From: Legionella qingyii
GTDB taxonomy: Bacteria; Pseudomonadota; Gammaproteobacteria; Legionellales; Legionellaceae
Reading direction: 5' to 3'
Length of the DNA: 64,000 bases
Assembly: GCF_003184185.1 (NCBI RefSeq)
Contig: NZ_QHJG01000010.1
Coordinates: 69,791 to 133,790, forward strand
The notes under the pieces were generated by a model that saw nothing but the letters and a program-made list of their open reading frames with translations, did not search any database and was not told the origin of the DNA. Shown piece by piece: positions 30,177 through 39,252 of the stretch (its first letter is position 1; each line of letters opens with the position of its first letter). A program made the translations under genes and the position numbers.

Positions 30177-30314
30177 ACTGGCACAAATTATCTTTGAGTT
30201 TGGCACTCCTCAGAGTTGGGCACAAAAGCCAATAATAGAGCGATAAATAGTTAAATTTTGCTGGGCTTTGATTGCCATTTTCTTTATTTTAGTGCAGTAT
30301 ACACGCTGTAAGTA

Positions 30315-30320
30315 TATAAT
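30315..30320 (+). promoter_or_regulatory. Likely -10 box of the infA promoter
   Basis: A perfect TATAAT lies about 46 bases before the infA ATG, inside AGTATATAATCAC. No good -35 sits 17 bases upstream (GTGCAG), so the assignment rests on the -10 alone. Confidence 0.4.
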
Positions 30321-30365
30321 CACACATAATAAACTTTATAAATTTGGTACATCACTGAGAGACCT

Positions 30366-30587
30366 ATGGCAAAAGAAGATCATATAGAAATGGCTGGTAC
30401 GGTTATTGATACCTTACCCAACACCATGTTTCGTGTTGAATTAGAAAATGGACATGTTATCACTGCTCACATTTCTGGTCGTATGCGTAAGAATTACATT
30501 AGAATTTTGACTGGCGATAAAGTTAAGGTCGAATTAACACCTTATGACTTAACTAAAGGCCGCATTATATTCCGCGATAAAAACTAA
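30366..30587 (+). CDS. infA: Translation initiation factor IF-1
   Basis: Single OB-fold protein of the 30S A site. It has 73 residues (family 71-73), starting [18 protein letters not shown]. It has the central [26 protein letters not shown] block and ends LTKGRIIFR. It is monocistronic, 190 bases after the SH2-like gene, with REP-like hairpins behind it. Confidence 0.98.
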   Translation: MAKEDHIEMAGTVIDTLPNTMFRVELENGHVITAHISGRMRKNYIRILTGDKVKVELTPYDLTKGRIIFRDKN

Positions 30588-30621
30588 GTAACAACTTATT
30601 TAAAAAATCCCTTCTTTAACA

Positions 30622-30659
30622 GTAGCCTGAGATACGGCAAAACGTAACTCGGGTTTTAC
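30622..30659. repeat. REP-like hairpin after infA (copy 1)
   Basis: GTAGCCTGAG is paired with CTCGGGTTTTAC (six continuous pairs including one G-T, plus the GTA/TAC ends). It lies 35 bases past infA and probably terminates it. It belongs to the GTAG-started family. Confidence 0.55.
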
Positions 30660-30689
30660 TTTTATAGTGATTCCTAAAATTATCGCACT

Positions 30690-30726
30690 ATAGCCTGGGT
30701 CATGGCTTGCGCCTTAACCCAGGCTA
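30690..30726. repeat. REP-like hairpin after the thiolase gene (copy 2)
   Basis: TAGCCTGGGT (30691-30700) and ACCCAGGCTA (30717-30726) are perfect 10-base inverted arms around a 16-base loop. It lies 14 bases beyond the thiolase stop on the minus strand. Two copies stand side by side in the infA/thiolase convergent gap, as in REP doublets. Confidence 0.7.
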
Positions 30727-30739
30727 CAGAAATTAGAAA

Positions 30740-31924
30740 CTATAAAGCTTCAAATATTGCAGCAGCGCCCATGCCTGTACCTATACACATGGTTACCATA
30801 CCATATCGCCCTTTAGTTCTTCTTAATCCATGCAATAAAGTAGCTGTTCTTATTGCACCTGTAGCACCTAAAGGATGGCCTAAAGCAATTGCTCCTCCTA
30901 AAGGATTCACCTTGGTTCGAGGAAGATCAAGCTCTTTGATTACCGCCAAAGCTTGAGCGGCAAACGCCTCATTAAGTTCTATCCAATCCAGTTGCTCTAA
31001 AGTAATACCTGCTCGCTTTAAAGCAATAGGAATTGCCTCGATAGGACCAATTCCCATAATTTCAGGAGGGACACCAGCTACAGCATAACTTAGTAATCGC
31101 CCAATTGGTTTTAAATCATATTGATGTAAGGCCTGTTCACTGGCTAAAAGAGCAATACCAGCACCATCACTGGTCTGTGAACTGTTTCCTGCCGTTACTG
31201 TTCCTTTTGTTGCAAAAACGGGTTTTAATTTAGAAATAACATCATATGAAGTATCAGCTCTCGGTCCTTCATCATCATTCACCCATTGATTTTTTATTAT
31301 TGCTGTATCAGTTCCTAAATCAGCCTGTCGTATGGTAATTTCTACCGGACTGATTTCAGCTTTAAAGTCACCACGTTGCTGTGCTGCTACCGCTTTTTTA
31401 TGGCTTTCAGCAGCAAATTCATCTTGCTGCTCTCGAGAAATTTGCCAGCGCTTTGCAACATTCTCAGCTGTAATGCCCATCCCATATGCAATTGCAACAT
31501 CTTCATTATTGAAGATAACAGGATTTGCTGTGTATTTATTTCCGCCTAAAGGTACCATAGACATGCTTTCAACACCGCCCGCAAGAGCCAAATGCATATC
31601 ACCACTGCGTATAGACCCTGCAGCGGTAGCAATACTTTGTACTCCAGATGAACAAAAGCGATTGATTGTCATTGCAGGAATAGACTGAGGTAGATCAGCA
31701 AGTAATGATGCAATACGTGCCACATTCATACCTTGCTCAGCCTCAGGCATAGCACATCCTATTACAATATCCCCTATTTGTTGATGATCCACTGATGGAT
31801 TGCGCTTCATTAAATCTCTGATCACATGAGCCAATAAATCATCTGGTAATGTATTTTTAAATACACCACGTGGTGCTTTACCTACTGGAGTACGTAATGC
31901 GTCAACTATATATACATTAGTCAT
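30740..31924 (-). CDS. fadA: Acetyl-CoA acyltransferase (thiolase, FadA-like)
   Basis: Cleaves 3-ketoacyl-CoA to acetyl-CoA plus a shortened acyl-CoA (beta-oxidation). It has 394 residues. The acylated Cys is in NRFCSSGVQ (Cys91), the His is in GHPLGATGAI, and the second catalytic Cys is in CIGTGMG (Cys380). Asn is present in WIELNEAFA. It sits 12 bases behind the FadN-like gene, as expected for a fadBA pair. A biosynthetic acetyl-CoA acetyltransferase (PhaA/AtoB) is the alternative, but the gene partner favours degradation. Confidence 0.93.
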   Translation of the reverse strand: MTNVYIVDALRTPVGKAPRGVFKNTLPDDLLAHVIRDLMKRNPSVDHQQIGDIVIGCAMPEAEQGMNVARIASLLADLPQSIPAMTINRFCSSGVQSIATAAGSIRSGDMHLALAGGVESMSMVPLGGNKYTANPVIFNNEDVAIAYGMGITAENVAKRWQISREQQDEFAAESHKKAVAAQQRGDFKAEISPVEITIRQADLGTDTAIIKNQWVNDDEGPRADTSYDVISKLKPVFATKGTVTAGNSSQTSDGAGIALLASEQALHQYDLKPIGRLLSYAVAGVPPEIMGIGPIEAIPIALKRAGITLEQLDWIELNEAFAAQALAVIKELDLPRTKVNPLGGAIALGHPLGATGAIRTATLLHGLRRTKGRYGMVTMCIGTGMGAAAIFEAL

Positions 31925-31936
31925 TTCAAATCTCCC

Positions 31937-34303
31937 TTAGTTGCGTAATGGCTTGCCAGTTTCAAGTAAATGACTAATCCGCGCTTGGGTTAATGGTGTT
32001 GCGGCAAGAGTTAAAAAGGCTTCACGCTCTAACTTAAGCATCCAACTCTCATCAACAAACGTATTTTGATTGAGGTTACCACCGCACAGTACGGTTGCTA
32101 ACTCCGTAGCAATGAAATAATCATGCTGAGAAATAAATCCTCCCTCCAACCAATTAACCAAACCGGCTTGCAATCGAGCTTTACCTTCTATACCTGCAAC
32201 TTGAAACTGTTTCTTTAAAGGAGGTTGGTAGTTCTCTGCATGCATGAAATTTACCTTAGCCAATGCTACATAGAGTACTTCATCAGCATTCATGACATAG
32301 CTGTCCATACTTCGCAAATACCCCATTTGCTTTGCCTCGATCGCGGAACCTGCAACTTGCGCTGTTGCAATTTGTTGGTAGTAGCTTTGAATTATTGTCA
32401 TTAAATCGCCTTTAGGTGACAGATTTGCCGCCCGCATTGCCATTTCCTTACATCCACCTCCTGCTGGTATTACTCCAACACCAAATTCAACAAGACCTGG
32501 GTAGGCTTCAAAAGCAGATGCCACAGCATCACAATGCATCATTAACTCACAACCACCGCCAAGAGCGCGTCCTCTTACTGCTGCAACTGTTGGAATAGAA
32601 CTGTATTTCAAACGTAAAGCGACGCGTTGAAATTGTGCGATCATAGCGTCCAAAGCCTGCATTTTGTTTTCCTTAATTAAATTAAGGACACCGCGTAAAT
32701 CAGCACCTGAACAGAAATTATTCGCATCTTGTTGATAAATAATTAACCCACGACATTGCTTCTCTGCAATTTCTACAGCAGCTTCCAGTCCATCAAGAAC
32801 TGACTGTCCCACAGTATTCGCTTTGCTTTTGAAATTCACTACAGCGACATCATCTTGTAAATGCCATAAACGGACACCCTCATTTTCATAAATCACAGGT
32901 GTAGGATGCACTGACTCTTTAATGACTCGATCAGTGAAGAATTGACGTTGATAAACTGGCAATTGACTTCGAGGTTGATAATCATTCATCTGAGGAGAAT
33001 AAGCTCCCTGTTCAGTATAGAATGCATTGATTTCAAAAAGCCATCCAGGCAGTTGAGCCGAACTAAGAGATGATTGTTCCTTTATTGCTTGATTAATGTA
33101 TTGAGCCATGGTTGCCAAATCAGCTAATTGCCACGTTTCAAATGGTCCTTGTGCCCAGCCAAACCCCCAGCGAATTGCCAAATCAACGTCTCTGACATTA
33201 TCGGCAATTGTCTCAAGATGATACGCGCAGTAGTGAAATAAATCCTTGAAGCAGGCTGCTAAGAACTGTGCTTGCTTGTTATTGGAAGTCATTAGATTTT
33301 GCATGCGCGTAGCAGGATCAGGATTACCCATAATCGCTTTTAACTCATCGCTGACAACCGGTTGAGCTAGACGATAATGTGCTGATTTAACATCATATAC
33401 TTCAATAATCTTGCCATTCTTTCTATAAATCCCTTGGCCTGTTTTCTGCCCTAAATGCCCATCCTTAATTAGATTAGTGAGCCATTCGGGTAGTTTAAAA
33501 CTGTGATGCCATGGATCATTTTGTAACTGTTGTTGCATTGTATAGATTACATGCTGCATAGTGTCTAGACCAACAACGTCCATGGTGCGAAAAGTGGCAG
33601 ATTTTGGTCTTCCTAACAAAGGACCAGTTAATGCATCAACTTCATCCAATCCCATATCCATGGCAAAAGCATGGTGCAATGTAGCTAAGAGAGAAAATAC
33701 ACCAATGCGATTAGCAATAAAATTAGGCGTATCTTTGGCACGCACAACTCCTTTACCTAAATAACGAGTTAGCCAAGCCTCCAGATTATCTACTAATTCC
33801 TTATTAGTTGTTTTAGCAGGAATAAGTTCAGCAAGATGCATGTAACGTGGAGGATTAAAAAAATGAACGCCACAAAAATTTTTTCTATGTGCCTCAGGTA
33901 AAACTGAACATAATGAATTAATACTCAAACCGGAGGTATTACTCACCAAAATAGAATGTTCTGTTAAAAATGGGGAAATACGCTTGTATAAATCTTCTTT
34001 CCAGTCCAAGCGCTCAGCAATTGCTTCAATAACTAAATCGCATGAAGTCAAATCAGCAAGATGTTGATCATAATTTCGCGATTGTAACAATGTTGCAGTT
34101 TGGGCTGTCGCAAGAGGAGCAGGTTTTAGCTTTCCTAAATTAGCTATTGCCTTATCAATCAACGCATTAGCATTTCCTTCTTTAGATGCCAAATCATAGA
34201 GTAACGTTTCTATACCAGCATTAACACAGTGCGCTGCAATTTGCGCGCCCATAACACCAGCTCCCAGAACTGCGACTTTTTTTATAAAAAAAGATCCCTG
34301 CAT
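31937..34303 (-). CDS. 3-hydroxyacyl-CoA dehydrogenase/enoyl-CoA hydratase fusion (FadN-type)
   Basis: Bifunctional beta-oxidation enzyme of 788 residues from the ATG at 34303. The order is dehydrogenase first (NAD loop AVLGAGVMGAQIAAHC, HFFNPPRYMHL, two C-terminal HCDH domains). A crotonase-like domain follows at about 480-700 (NNFCSGADLRG, RGRALGGGCELMMHCD). This is the Bacillus FadN order, the reverse of E. coli FadB. I chose MQGSFFIKK because TAACGAGGAAAAAAG lies in front. A longer frame beginning at 34357 would translate the REP-like repeat. It is followed by the thiolase (12-base gap). Confidence 0.93.
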   Translation of the reverse strand: MQGSFFIKKVAVLGAGVMGAQIAAHCVNAGIETLLYDLASKEGNANALIDKAIANLGKLKPAPLATAQTATLLQSRNYDQHLADLTSCDLVIEAIAERLDWKEDLYKRISPFLTEHSILVSNTSGLSINSLCSVLPEAHRKNFCGVHFFNPPRYMHLAELIPAKTTNKELVDNLEAWLTRYLGKGVVRAKDTPNFIANRIGVFSLLATLHHAFAMDMGLDEVDALTGPLLGRPKSATFRTMDVVGLDTMQHVIYTMQQQLQNDPWHHSFKLPEWLTNLIKDGHLGQKTGQGIYRKNGKIIEVYDVKSAHYRLAQPVVSDELKAIMGNPDPATRMQNLMTSNNKQAQFLAACFKDLFHYCAYHLETIADNVRDVDLAIRWGFGWAQGPFETWQLADLATMAQYINQAIKEQSSLSSAQLPGWLFEINAFYTEQGAYSPQMNDYQPRSQLPVYQRQFFTDRVIKESVHPTPVIYENEGVRLWHLQDDVAVVNFKSKANTVGQSVLDGLEAAVEIAEKQCRGLIIYQQDANNFCSGADLRGVLNLIKENKMQALDAMIAQFQRVALRLKYSSIPTVAAVRGRALGGGCELMMHCDAVASAFEAYPGLVEFGVGVIPAGGGCKEMAMRAANLSPKGDLMTIIQSYYQQIATAQVAGSAIEAKQMGYLRSMDSYVMNADEVLYVALAKVNFMHAENYQPPLKKQFQVAGIEGKARLQAGLVNWLEGGFISQHDYFIATELATVLCGGNLNQNTFVDESWMLKLEREAFLTLAATPLTQARISHLLETGKPLRN

Positions 34304-34321
34304 TCTTTTTTCCTCGTTAAA

Positions 34322-34403
34322 GTAGCCTGGGTGAAGCGAAGCATAACCCGGGTTCATGGAACATGATAATTACCTGGGTTATGCTTCGCTTCACCCAGGT
34401 TAT
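34322..34403. repeat. Long REP-like hairpin (31-base arms) between ALDH and FadN genes
   Basis: The left arm 34323-34353 and right arm 34372-34402 are inverted and match at 29 of 31 positions, with an 18-base loop. The left arm begins GTAGCCTGGGTGAAGCGAAG and the right arm ends in TTCACCCAGGTTA. It is the best-preserved member of the family. It lies between two codirectional genes, so it may attenuate or protect mRNA between ALDH and fadN. Confidence 0.85.
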
Positions 34404-34417
34404 ACTTGCTACTTAAA

Positions 34418-35938
34418 TCAAGCCAAATCAAACCGAATACCTTGAGCTAACGGTAATTCATTTCCCCAATTTATTGTATTGGTCTGTCGACGCATATACG
34501 CTTTCCAAGAATCAGAACCAGACTCGCGCCCACCTCCTGTTTCTTTTTCTCCACCAAATGCTCCGCCAATTTCAGCACCTGAAGTACCGATATTAATATT
34601 AGCTATACCGCAATCACTTCCCCAGGCACTTAAAAAGTGTTCTGCATTTTTTAAATTTTGGGTAAACATAGCAGAAGACAATCCTTGTGGTACATGATTT
34701 TGTAAAGCAATTGCTTCATCGATTGTCTGAAAAGACATAACATATAAAATCGGTGCAAATGTTTCCTCTTGAACAATCTCCCAATGATTTTTTACATCAC
34801 ACACTAACGTAGGTTCCACAAAGAAGCCTGGTCTATGCACTGGTTCACCACCAAATATAATTCGACCACCCGCTTCTTTAATGCGAGCTATTGCACGATT
34901 AAATTGTTCAACAGCTTGTTTATCAATCAGTGGGCCCATTAAATTTTTCTTATCTAAAGGATCACCAATTGTTATTTGCTCATAGGCAAAACGTAAACGC
35001 TCAACAACATAATCGTACTTGGAGTGATGAATAAATAAACGTCGCGTAGAAGTGCATCGTTGACCCGCCGTGCCTACTGCCCCAAAAACAATAGCCGGAA
35101 TTGCTAAATGAAGATCAGCAGTCTCATCGACAATAATTGCGTTATTACCACCTAATTCTAGAATAGTCTTACCTAATCGAGCAGCAACTTTAGCTGCAAC
35201 CTCTTTACCTACTGCTGTTGAACCTGTAAATGAAATTAGTGGTATTCGTTTATCATTTACCATTGCCTCAACCACATCGTGACTCTCTGGAATAACTAAA
35301 CTGAATATTTCCGGACAACCATTTGCTCTTAATACATCATTGCAAATATGCTGAACAGCTACAGCGCATAGAGGAGTCTTTGCTGATGGCTTCCACAATG
35401 TCACATTTCCACAGATAGCAGCCAGAAAAGCATTCCAGGACCAAACAGCAACCGGAAAGTTAAACGCAGAAATAACGCCAACAATACCGTATGGGTGCCA
35501 CTGTTCATACATTCTATGTTGTGGACGTTCAGAATGCATGGAATTACCATATAACATCCGTGATTGACCTACTGCGAAATCAGCTATATCAATCATTTCC
35601 TGGACTTCACCGTCCCCTTCTTGTTTGGACTTACCCATTTCTAAGGAAACTAAACTACCTAACGCATCTTTATGATCACGTAATGCTTGACCAATCTGTC
35701 TGATGATCTCCCCTCTTTTAGGAGCAGGAACTTTTCTCCATTCATGGGCAGCAAATTCAGCACGGGTCATTATCTCTTCGTAATCACTCATAGTGCACGT
35801 TGCTATTTCTGCAAGCTTTTCACTATTGGCTGGATTATAAGAGATTAACTTATGCTCATGAATTCCACTTTGCCAACCTTGCCCACTAAAGGCTCCAGGA
35901 TTAACTGCATGAATTTTCAAGCGTTTTAATATATCCAT
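34418..35938 (-). CDS. ALDH7-type aldehyde dehydrogenase (aminoadipate-semialdehyde dehydrogenase-like)
   Basis: NAD-dependent aldehyde dehydrogenase of 506 residues. Landmarks are [14 protein letters not shown], the glutamate loop [11 protein letters not shown], and catalytic Cys295 in [10 protein letters not shown]. The C-terminus carries the antiquitin-like block [20 protein letters not shown]. The family's known substrate is alpha-aminoadipate semialdehyde from lysine breakdown. The gene follows a saccharopine-dehydrogenase-like gene on the same strand (69-base gap with repeat), which supports that role. Other aldehydes remain possible. Confidence 0.88.
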   Translation of the reverse strand: MDILKRLKIHAVNPGAFSGQGWQSGIHEHKLISYNPANSEKLAEIATCTMSDYEEIMTRAEFAAHEWRKVPAPKRGEIIRQIGQALRDHKDALGSLVSLEMGKSKQEGDGEVQEMIDIADFAVGQSRMLYGNSMHSERPQHRMYEQWHPYGIVGVISAFNFPVAVWSWNAFLAAICGNVTLWKPSAKTPLCAVAVQHICNDVLRANGCPEIFSLVIPESHDVVEAMVNDKRIPLISFTGSTAVGKEVAAKVAARLGKTILELGGNNAIIVDETADLHLAIPAIVFGAVGTAGQRCTSTRRLFIHHSKYDYVVERLRFAYEQITIGDPLDKKNLMGPLIDKQAVEQFNRAIARIKEAGGRIIFGGEPVHRPGFFVEPTLVCDVKNHWEIVQEETFAPILYVMSFQTIDEAIALQNHVPQGLSSAMFTQNLKNAEHFLSAWGSDCGIANINIGTSGAEIGGAFGGEKETGGGRESGSDSWKAYMRRQTNTINWGNELPLAQGIRFDLA

Positions 35939-35949
35939 TAATTATCTCC

Positions 35950-35985
35950 ATAGTAACCCGGGTACAATAAGACAGAACCCGGGAA
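35950..35985. repeat. REP-like short repeat between the lysine-pathway genes
   Basis: CCCGGGT (35957-35963) and ACCCGGG (35977-35983) are inverted arms around a 13-base loop, preceded by TAGTAA. It is a short, partly decayed family member between two codirectional genes. Confidence 0.5.
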
Positions 35986-36007
35986 CAATAACCACAATAC
36001 TCTCAGG

Positions 36008-37096
36008 TTATGCGTAATAGCGGCCAAAACGATTTTCCAGCACCGCAGACAAATGGAATTTTTCTTGTAGAACTAATCCCTTATATTCATTTTCTTGTCC
36101 GAGCACCAAATCAACTACTGAGCAAACACCAGAAGCGGTACTTATTTGAATTGCTGACCATTCCAGGCCACAAATTTCTTCCGGATAAATCTTCTTCACA
36201 TAATTTTTTTCTGTCAGCTCACCTCGTTTCATTCCTTCAACAGAAACATAAACAATCACCAGATCTTGGTAAGTTTTAGGAATCGCATTTTCCAGAATAC
36301 GTTTTAACGTAGGCCTATCTTGGTTTAATCGCAAGTCATTCATTAATAAACGCATCTTTGAGCAATGGCCAGGATAACGCATTGTTTTATAATTCATGGT
36401 TTGTACTTTGCCAGCGTGCATCTCGGCCAAACTTCCTAGTCCGCCAGAGGTATTAAACGCTTCATACTCGCACCCGTCGATTTGAATGGTTTCTAATCCT
36501 TCTAAAGGTGCCAAGGTTACTGCTTTTCCATATTTAATTGCATAACATGGATTGCCATACTCATTGATTACTCCATCAGTGGACCAGGTTAATGAATATT
36601 GCAGTGCGTTGTTTGCATTTTGTGGAAGAGCTCCTACACGTAATTTCACATGATGACACTCTTCAAACTCCTGCATGAGGCTATTTGCAGCAATGCTTAT
36701 AAATCCAGGAGCTAATCCGCATTGAGGAACAAACGCCGTTTCTGCATCAAGCGCTATCGCTTTTACTGCTTCGGTAACGGCTGTATCTTCCGTAAGATCA
36801 AAGTAATGTGCTTTGGCAGCTTTTGCAGCTTCAGCAACATAAGTATTTAAAAAATATGGAAGACTAGAAATAACAGCCACGATATCATTCTTTTCCATAT
36901 ATGCTTGAGTTGACTGTTTATCTTGAACATCTAATGCGACTGTTTTAATTTTGGGTACTGCTTCCAACAGTCTTTTAACATCCGATCCATTAAAATCAAT
37001 ATCAACTAAATGGATCTGGTAAGAACCGCTTTCTGATAATAAACAAGCGATTAAGCTACCAATTTTCCCTGCACCAGTAATCATTACATTATACAT
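36008..37096 (-). CDS. Saccharopine dehydrogenase-family protein (lysine 6-dehydrogenase-like)
   Basis: Rossmann-fold oxidoreductase of 362 residues, with N-terminal VMITGAGKIGSLIACLL, then a catalytic domain with VPQCGLAPGFISI and WSTDGVINEYGNPC. It resembles single-domain lysine dehydrogenase and saccharopine-reductase-type enzymes. It lies directly upstream of an ALDH7-type gene. Together they would turn lysine (or saccharopine) into aminoadipate semialdehyde and then aminoadipate. No lysine-ketoglutarate reductase partner is seen, so direct lysine 6-dehydrogenation is favoured. The substrate is inferred. Confidence 0.8.
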   Translation of the reverse strand: MYNVMITGAGKIGSLIACLLSESGSYQIHLVDIDFNGSDVKRLLEAVPKIKTVALDVQDKQSTQAYMEKNDIVAVISSLPYFLNTYVAEAAKAAKAHYFDLTEDTAVTEAVKAIALDAETAFVPQCGLAPGFISIAANSLMQEFEECHHVKLRVGALPQNANNALQYSLTWSTDGVINEYGNPCYAIKYGKAVTLAPLEGLETIQIDGCEYEAFNTSGGLGSLAEMHAGKVQTMNYKTMRYPGHCSKMRLLMNDLRLNQDRPTLKRILENAIPKTYQDLVIVYVSVEGMKRGELTEKNYVKKIYPEEICGLEWSAIQISTASGVCSVVDLVLGQENEYKGLVLQEKFHLSAVLENRFGRYYA

Positions 37097-37278
37097 TTAA
37101 TCCCTCTCCCATTATAAAACGCAATCATCCTACACAAAATCTTGGGAGTTGAATAGTATTCCCTAAACTATATCCAAACAAATAACAATTTTTAAGAATC
37201 GTGTTATTTCATTTTTTGATGCATAATGTTTAAAAAGGACTATAGTAAAAAAATCTTGAATTCTCAAAGGGAGTTGTC

Positions 37279-39072
37279 ATGAATAAATCAAAAAGGAAGT
37301 CTCCAAAATCCAACCATAAAACTCAAGACTCCTTATTAACCGAATCAGAAAAAACTGACTATGAAGGACTGAATTTCGATAAACTATTCCACACTACAAT
37401 CAGCCAATTTTGCAACTGGTTATCACCAGGAGCGCTGATGATGTCTTTTGCAGACTGGCTAATTTATTTGCTTTTTTCTCCGGCACAACGAATTGATTTA
37501 AACAAAAATGCACTCAAAAAACTGGGGCAGTTACTATTATACATTCAACAACAAAGCCAGGGTAAATGCGAACCTTGTATCGAAGTCCGCCAAACCGATC
37601 ATCGTTTCAAAAATGAATCTTGGTCTCAATTTCCATTCAATATATACAGTCAATCTTTTTTATTAACTGAAGAATGGTGGGATAATGCAACAACTCAACT
37701 TCGAGGAGTTTCCAAGCATCATGAGAATATTGTTAATTTTGTAACACGCCAAATTTTGGACATTTTTGCTCCGTCGAATATTCCCGGAATGAATCCAGAA
37801 ATCATTGCTACCGCAATAAATGAACAGGGCATGAATTTTATCAAAGGATGGAATAATTTTATTGATGACATCAACCGATATCTGAATAACAAACCGCCAG
37901 CAGGTAGTGAGCAATATAAGGTAGGAACGAACTTAGCAGTAACACCTGGTAAAGTTATTTATAGAAATCATTTAATAGAACTTATCCAATATGAACCAAC
38001 AACAGCAACAGTTCATCCTGAACCGATCTTAATCATTCCAGCTTGGATTATGAAGTACTACATACTCGATCTATCGCCTAATAACTCCATGGTGAAATTT
38101 TTAGTGGATAGAGGACACACTGTATTTATGATTTCCTGGAAAAATCCAACCTCTGAAGATAGAGACTTAGATTTTTCCGATTACGCAATACATGGAGTGA
38201 TGGATGCATTAAAAGCAATTAATCAAATTATTCCGGAAGAAAAAATTCATACGGTTGGTTATTGTATCGGAGGCACTTTATTAACTATGGTTGCTGCAAA
38301 AATGGCAGCTAGTAATGACGACCGATTAAAAACGATGACTTTGTTTGCAGCACAAACCGATTTTCAGGATGCGGGCGAACTGCAATTATTTATTGATGAA
38401 AACCAACTCACTTACATTGAAGATATCATGTGGGAAAAAGGTTATTTGGAAGGTTCGCAGATGGCTGGTGCGTTTAGCATGTTAAGGTCAATAGATCTCA
38501 TTTGGTCTCGTGTAGTTTATGATTATTTATTAGGTAAACGACAGAAAGTAAGTGACTTAATGGCATGGGATTACGATACTACTAGAATGCCGTACAAAAT
38601 GCATAGCGAGTATCTACGTCGTTTGTTTTTAAATAATGACTTAGTTGAAGGACGTTTTAAAATTCTTAATGATAATATTAATCTTGCTGACATCACCGTG
38701 CCAATTTTTTCAGTAAGTACTATCAAAGATCATATAGCACCTTGGAAATCCGTTTATAAAATTCATTACTTCACAGATAGTGATATTACCTTTGTATTGA
38801 CTAATGCAGGACATAACACAGGGATTATTAATGAACCGGGAAATCCTGGGCGCAGTTATCAAATGCTCACTCATAAATTAGATGATAAACATTTAGCACC
38901 TGAAGTTTGGTTAGAGAGAGCCCCGCATTTTAAAGATTCCTGGTGGCCAGCTTGGGAAAAATGGCTTAAAGAGCATTCCGGTACAAAAAAGAAACCACCA
39001 GCTCTAGGTAATCCTCAAAAGGATTTAAGACCGATTTGTGATGCACCTGGAACTTATGTTCTGAAAAAATAA
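37279..39072 (+). CDS. phaC: Polyhydroxyalkanoate synthase (class I PhaC)
   Basis: Polymerises 3-hydroxyacyl-CoA into PHA granules, a carbon reserve used by Legionella in the transmissive phase. It has 597 residues. The N-terminal PhaC_N domain contains FNIYSQSFLLTEEWWDNATT. The alpha/beta hydrolase domain has lipase-like box GYCIGG with nucleophile Cys329, and a His in NAGHNTG and Asp in KDHIAPW complete the triad. It ends with the typical WWPAWEKWL. A strong AAGGGAG ribosome site precedes the ATG. It is divergent from the lysine/beta-oxidation block. No phaA or phaB is adjacent. Confidence 0.96.
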   Translation: MNKSKRKSPKSNHKTQDSLLTESEKTDYEGLNFDKLFHTTISQFCNWLSPGALMMSFADWLIYLLFSPAQRIDLNKNALKKLGQLLLYIQQQSQGKCEPCIEVRQTDHRFKNESWSQFPFNIYSQSFLLTEEWWDNATTQLRGVSKHHENIVNFVTRQILDIFAPSNIPGMNPEIIATAINEQGMNFIKGWNNFIDDINRYLNNKPPAGSEQYKVGTNLAVTPGKVIYRNHLIELIQYEPTTATVHPEPILIIPAWIMKYYILDLSPNNSMVKFLVDRGHTVFMISWKNPTSEDRDLDFSDYAIHGVMDALKAINQIIPEEKIHTVGYCIGGTLLTMVAAKMAASNDDRLKTMTLFAAQTDFQDAGELQLFIDENQLTYIEDIMWEKGYLEGSQMAGAFSMLRSIDLIWSRVVYDYLLGKRQKVSDLMAWDYDTTRMPYKMHSEYLRRLFLNNDLVEGRFKILNDNINLADITVPIFSVSTIKDHIAPWKSVYKIHYFTDSDITFVLTNAGHNTGIINEPGNPGRSYQMLTHKLDDKHLAPEVWLERAPHFKDSWWPAWEKWLKEHSGTKKKPPALGNPQKDLRPICDAPGTYVLKK

Positions 39073-39084
39073 TAGAGTAAATTC

Positions 39085-39163
39085 TAGCTGGGTTAAAGCG
39101 AGGCGGAAACCAGAAAATATATGCTACATTACCCCTGGTTTCTGCTCCGTTTCCGCCAAGCTA
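39085..39163. repeat. Degenerate REP-like hairpin after phaC
   Basis: TAGCTGGG at the left and CCAAGCTA at the right are inverted ends. Inside, GGAAACCAG is mirrored by CCTGGTTTC, with mismatches between. It probably ends phaC transcription before lnt. Confidence 0.5.
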
Positions 39164-39252
39164 CAACAGGTGACAAGATTAAAATATTCCACTAATTCTT
39201 GACCTGAATAACGGACTCAATTATCTTATCATTTTATAATTTTTTAACAGCC

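Noticed and set aside
34304..34357. Upstream start for the FadN-like protein
   Set aside because: Its first 18 residues are the translation of the REP-like repeat, and the GAGGA ribosome site lies before 34303 instead.
37205..37262. Sigma-70 promoter of phaC (TTGATG ... TATAGT)
   Set aside because: The spacer is 19 bases and the boxes are weak, so I did not list it.
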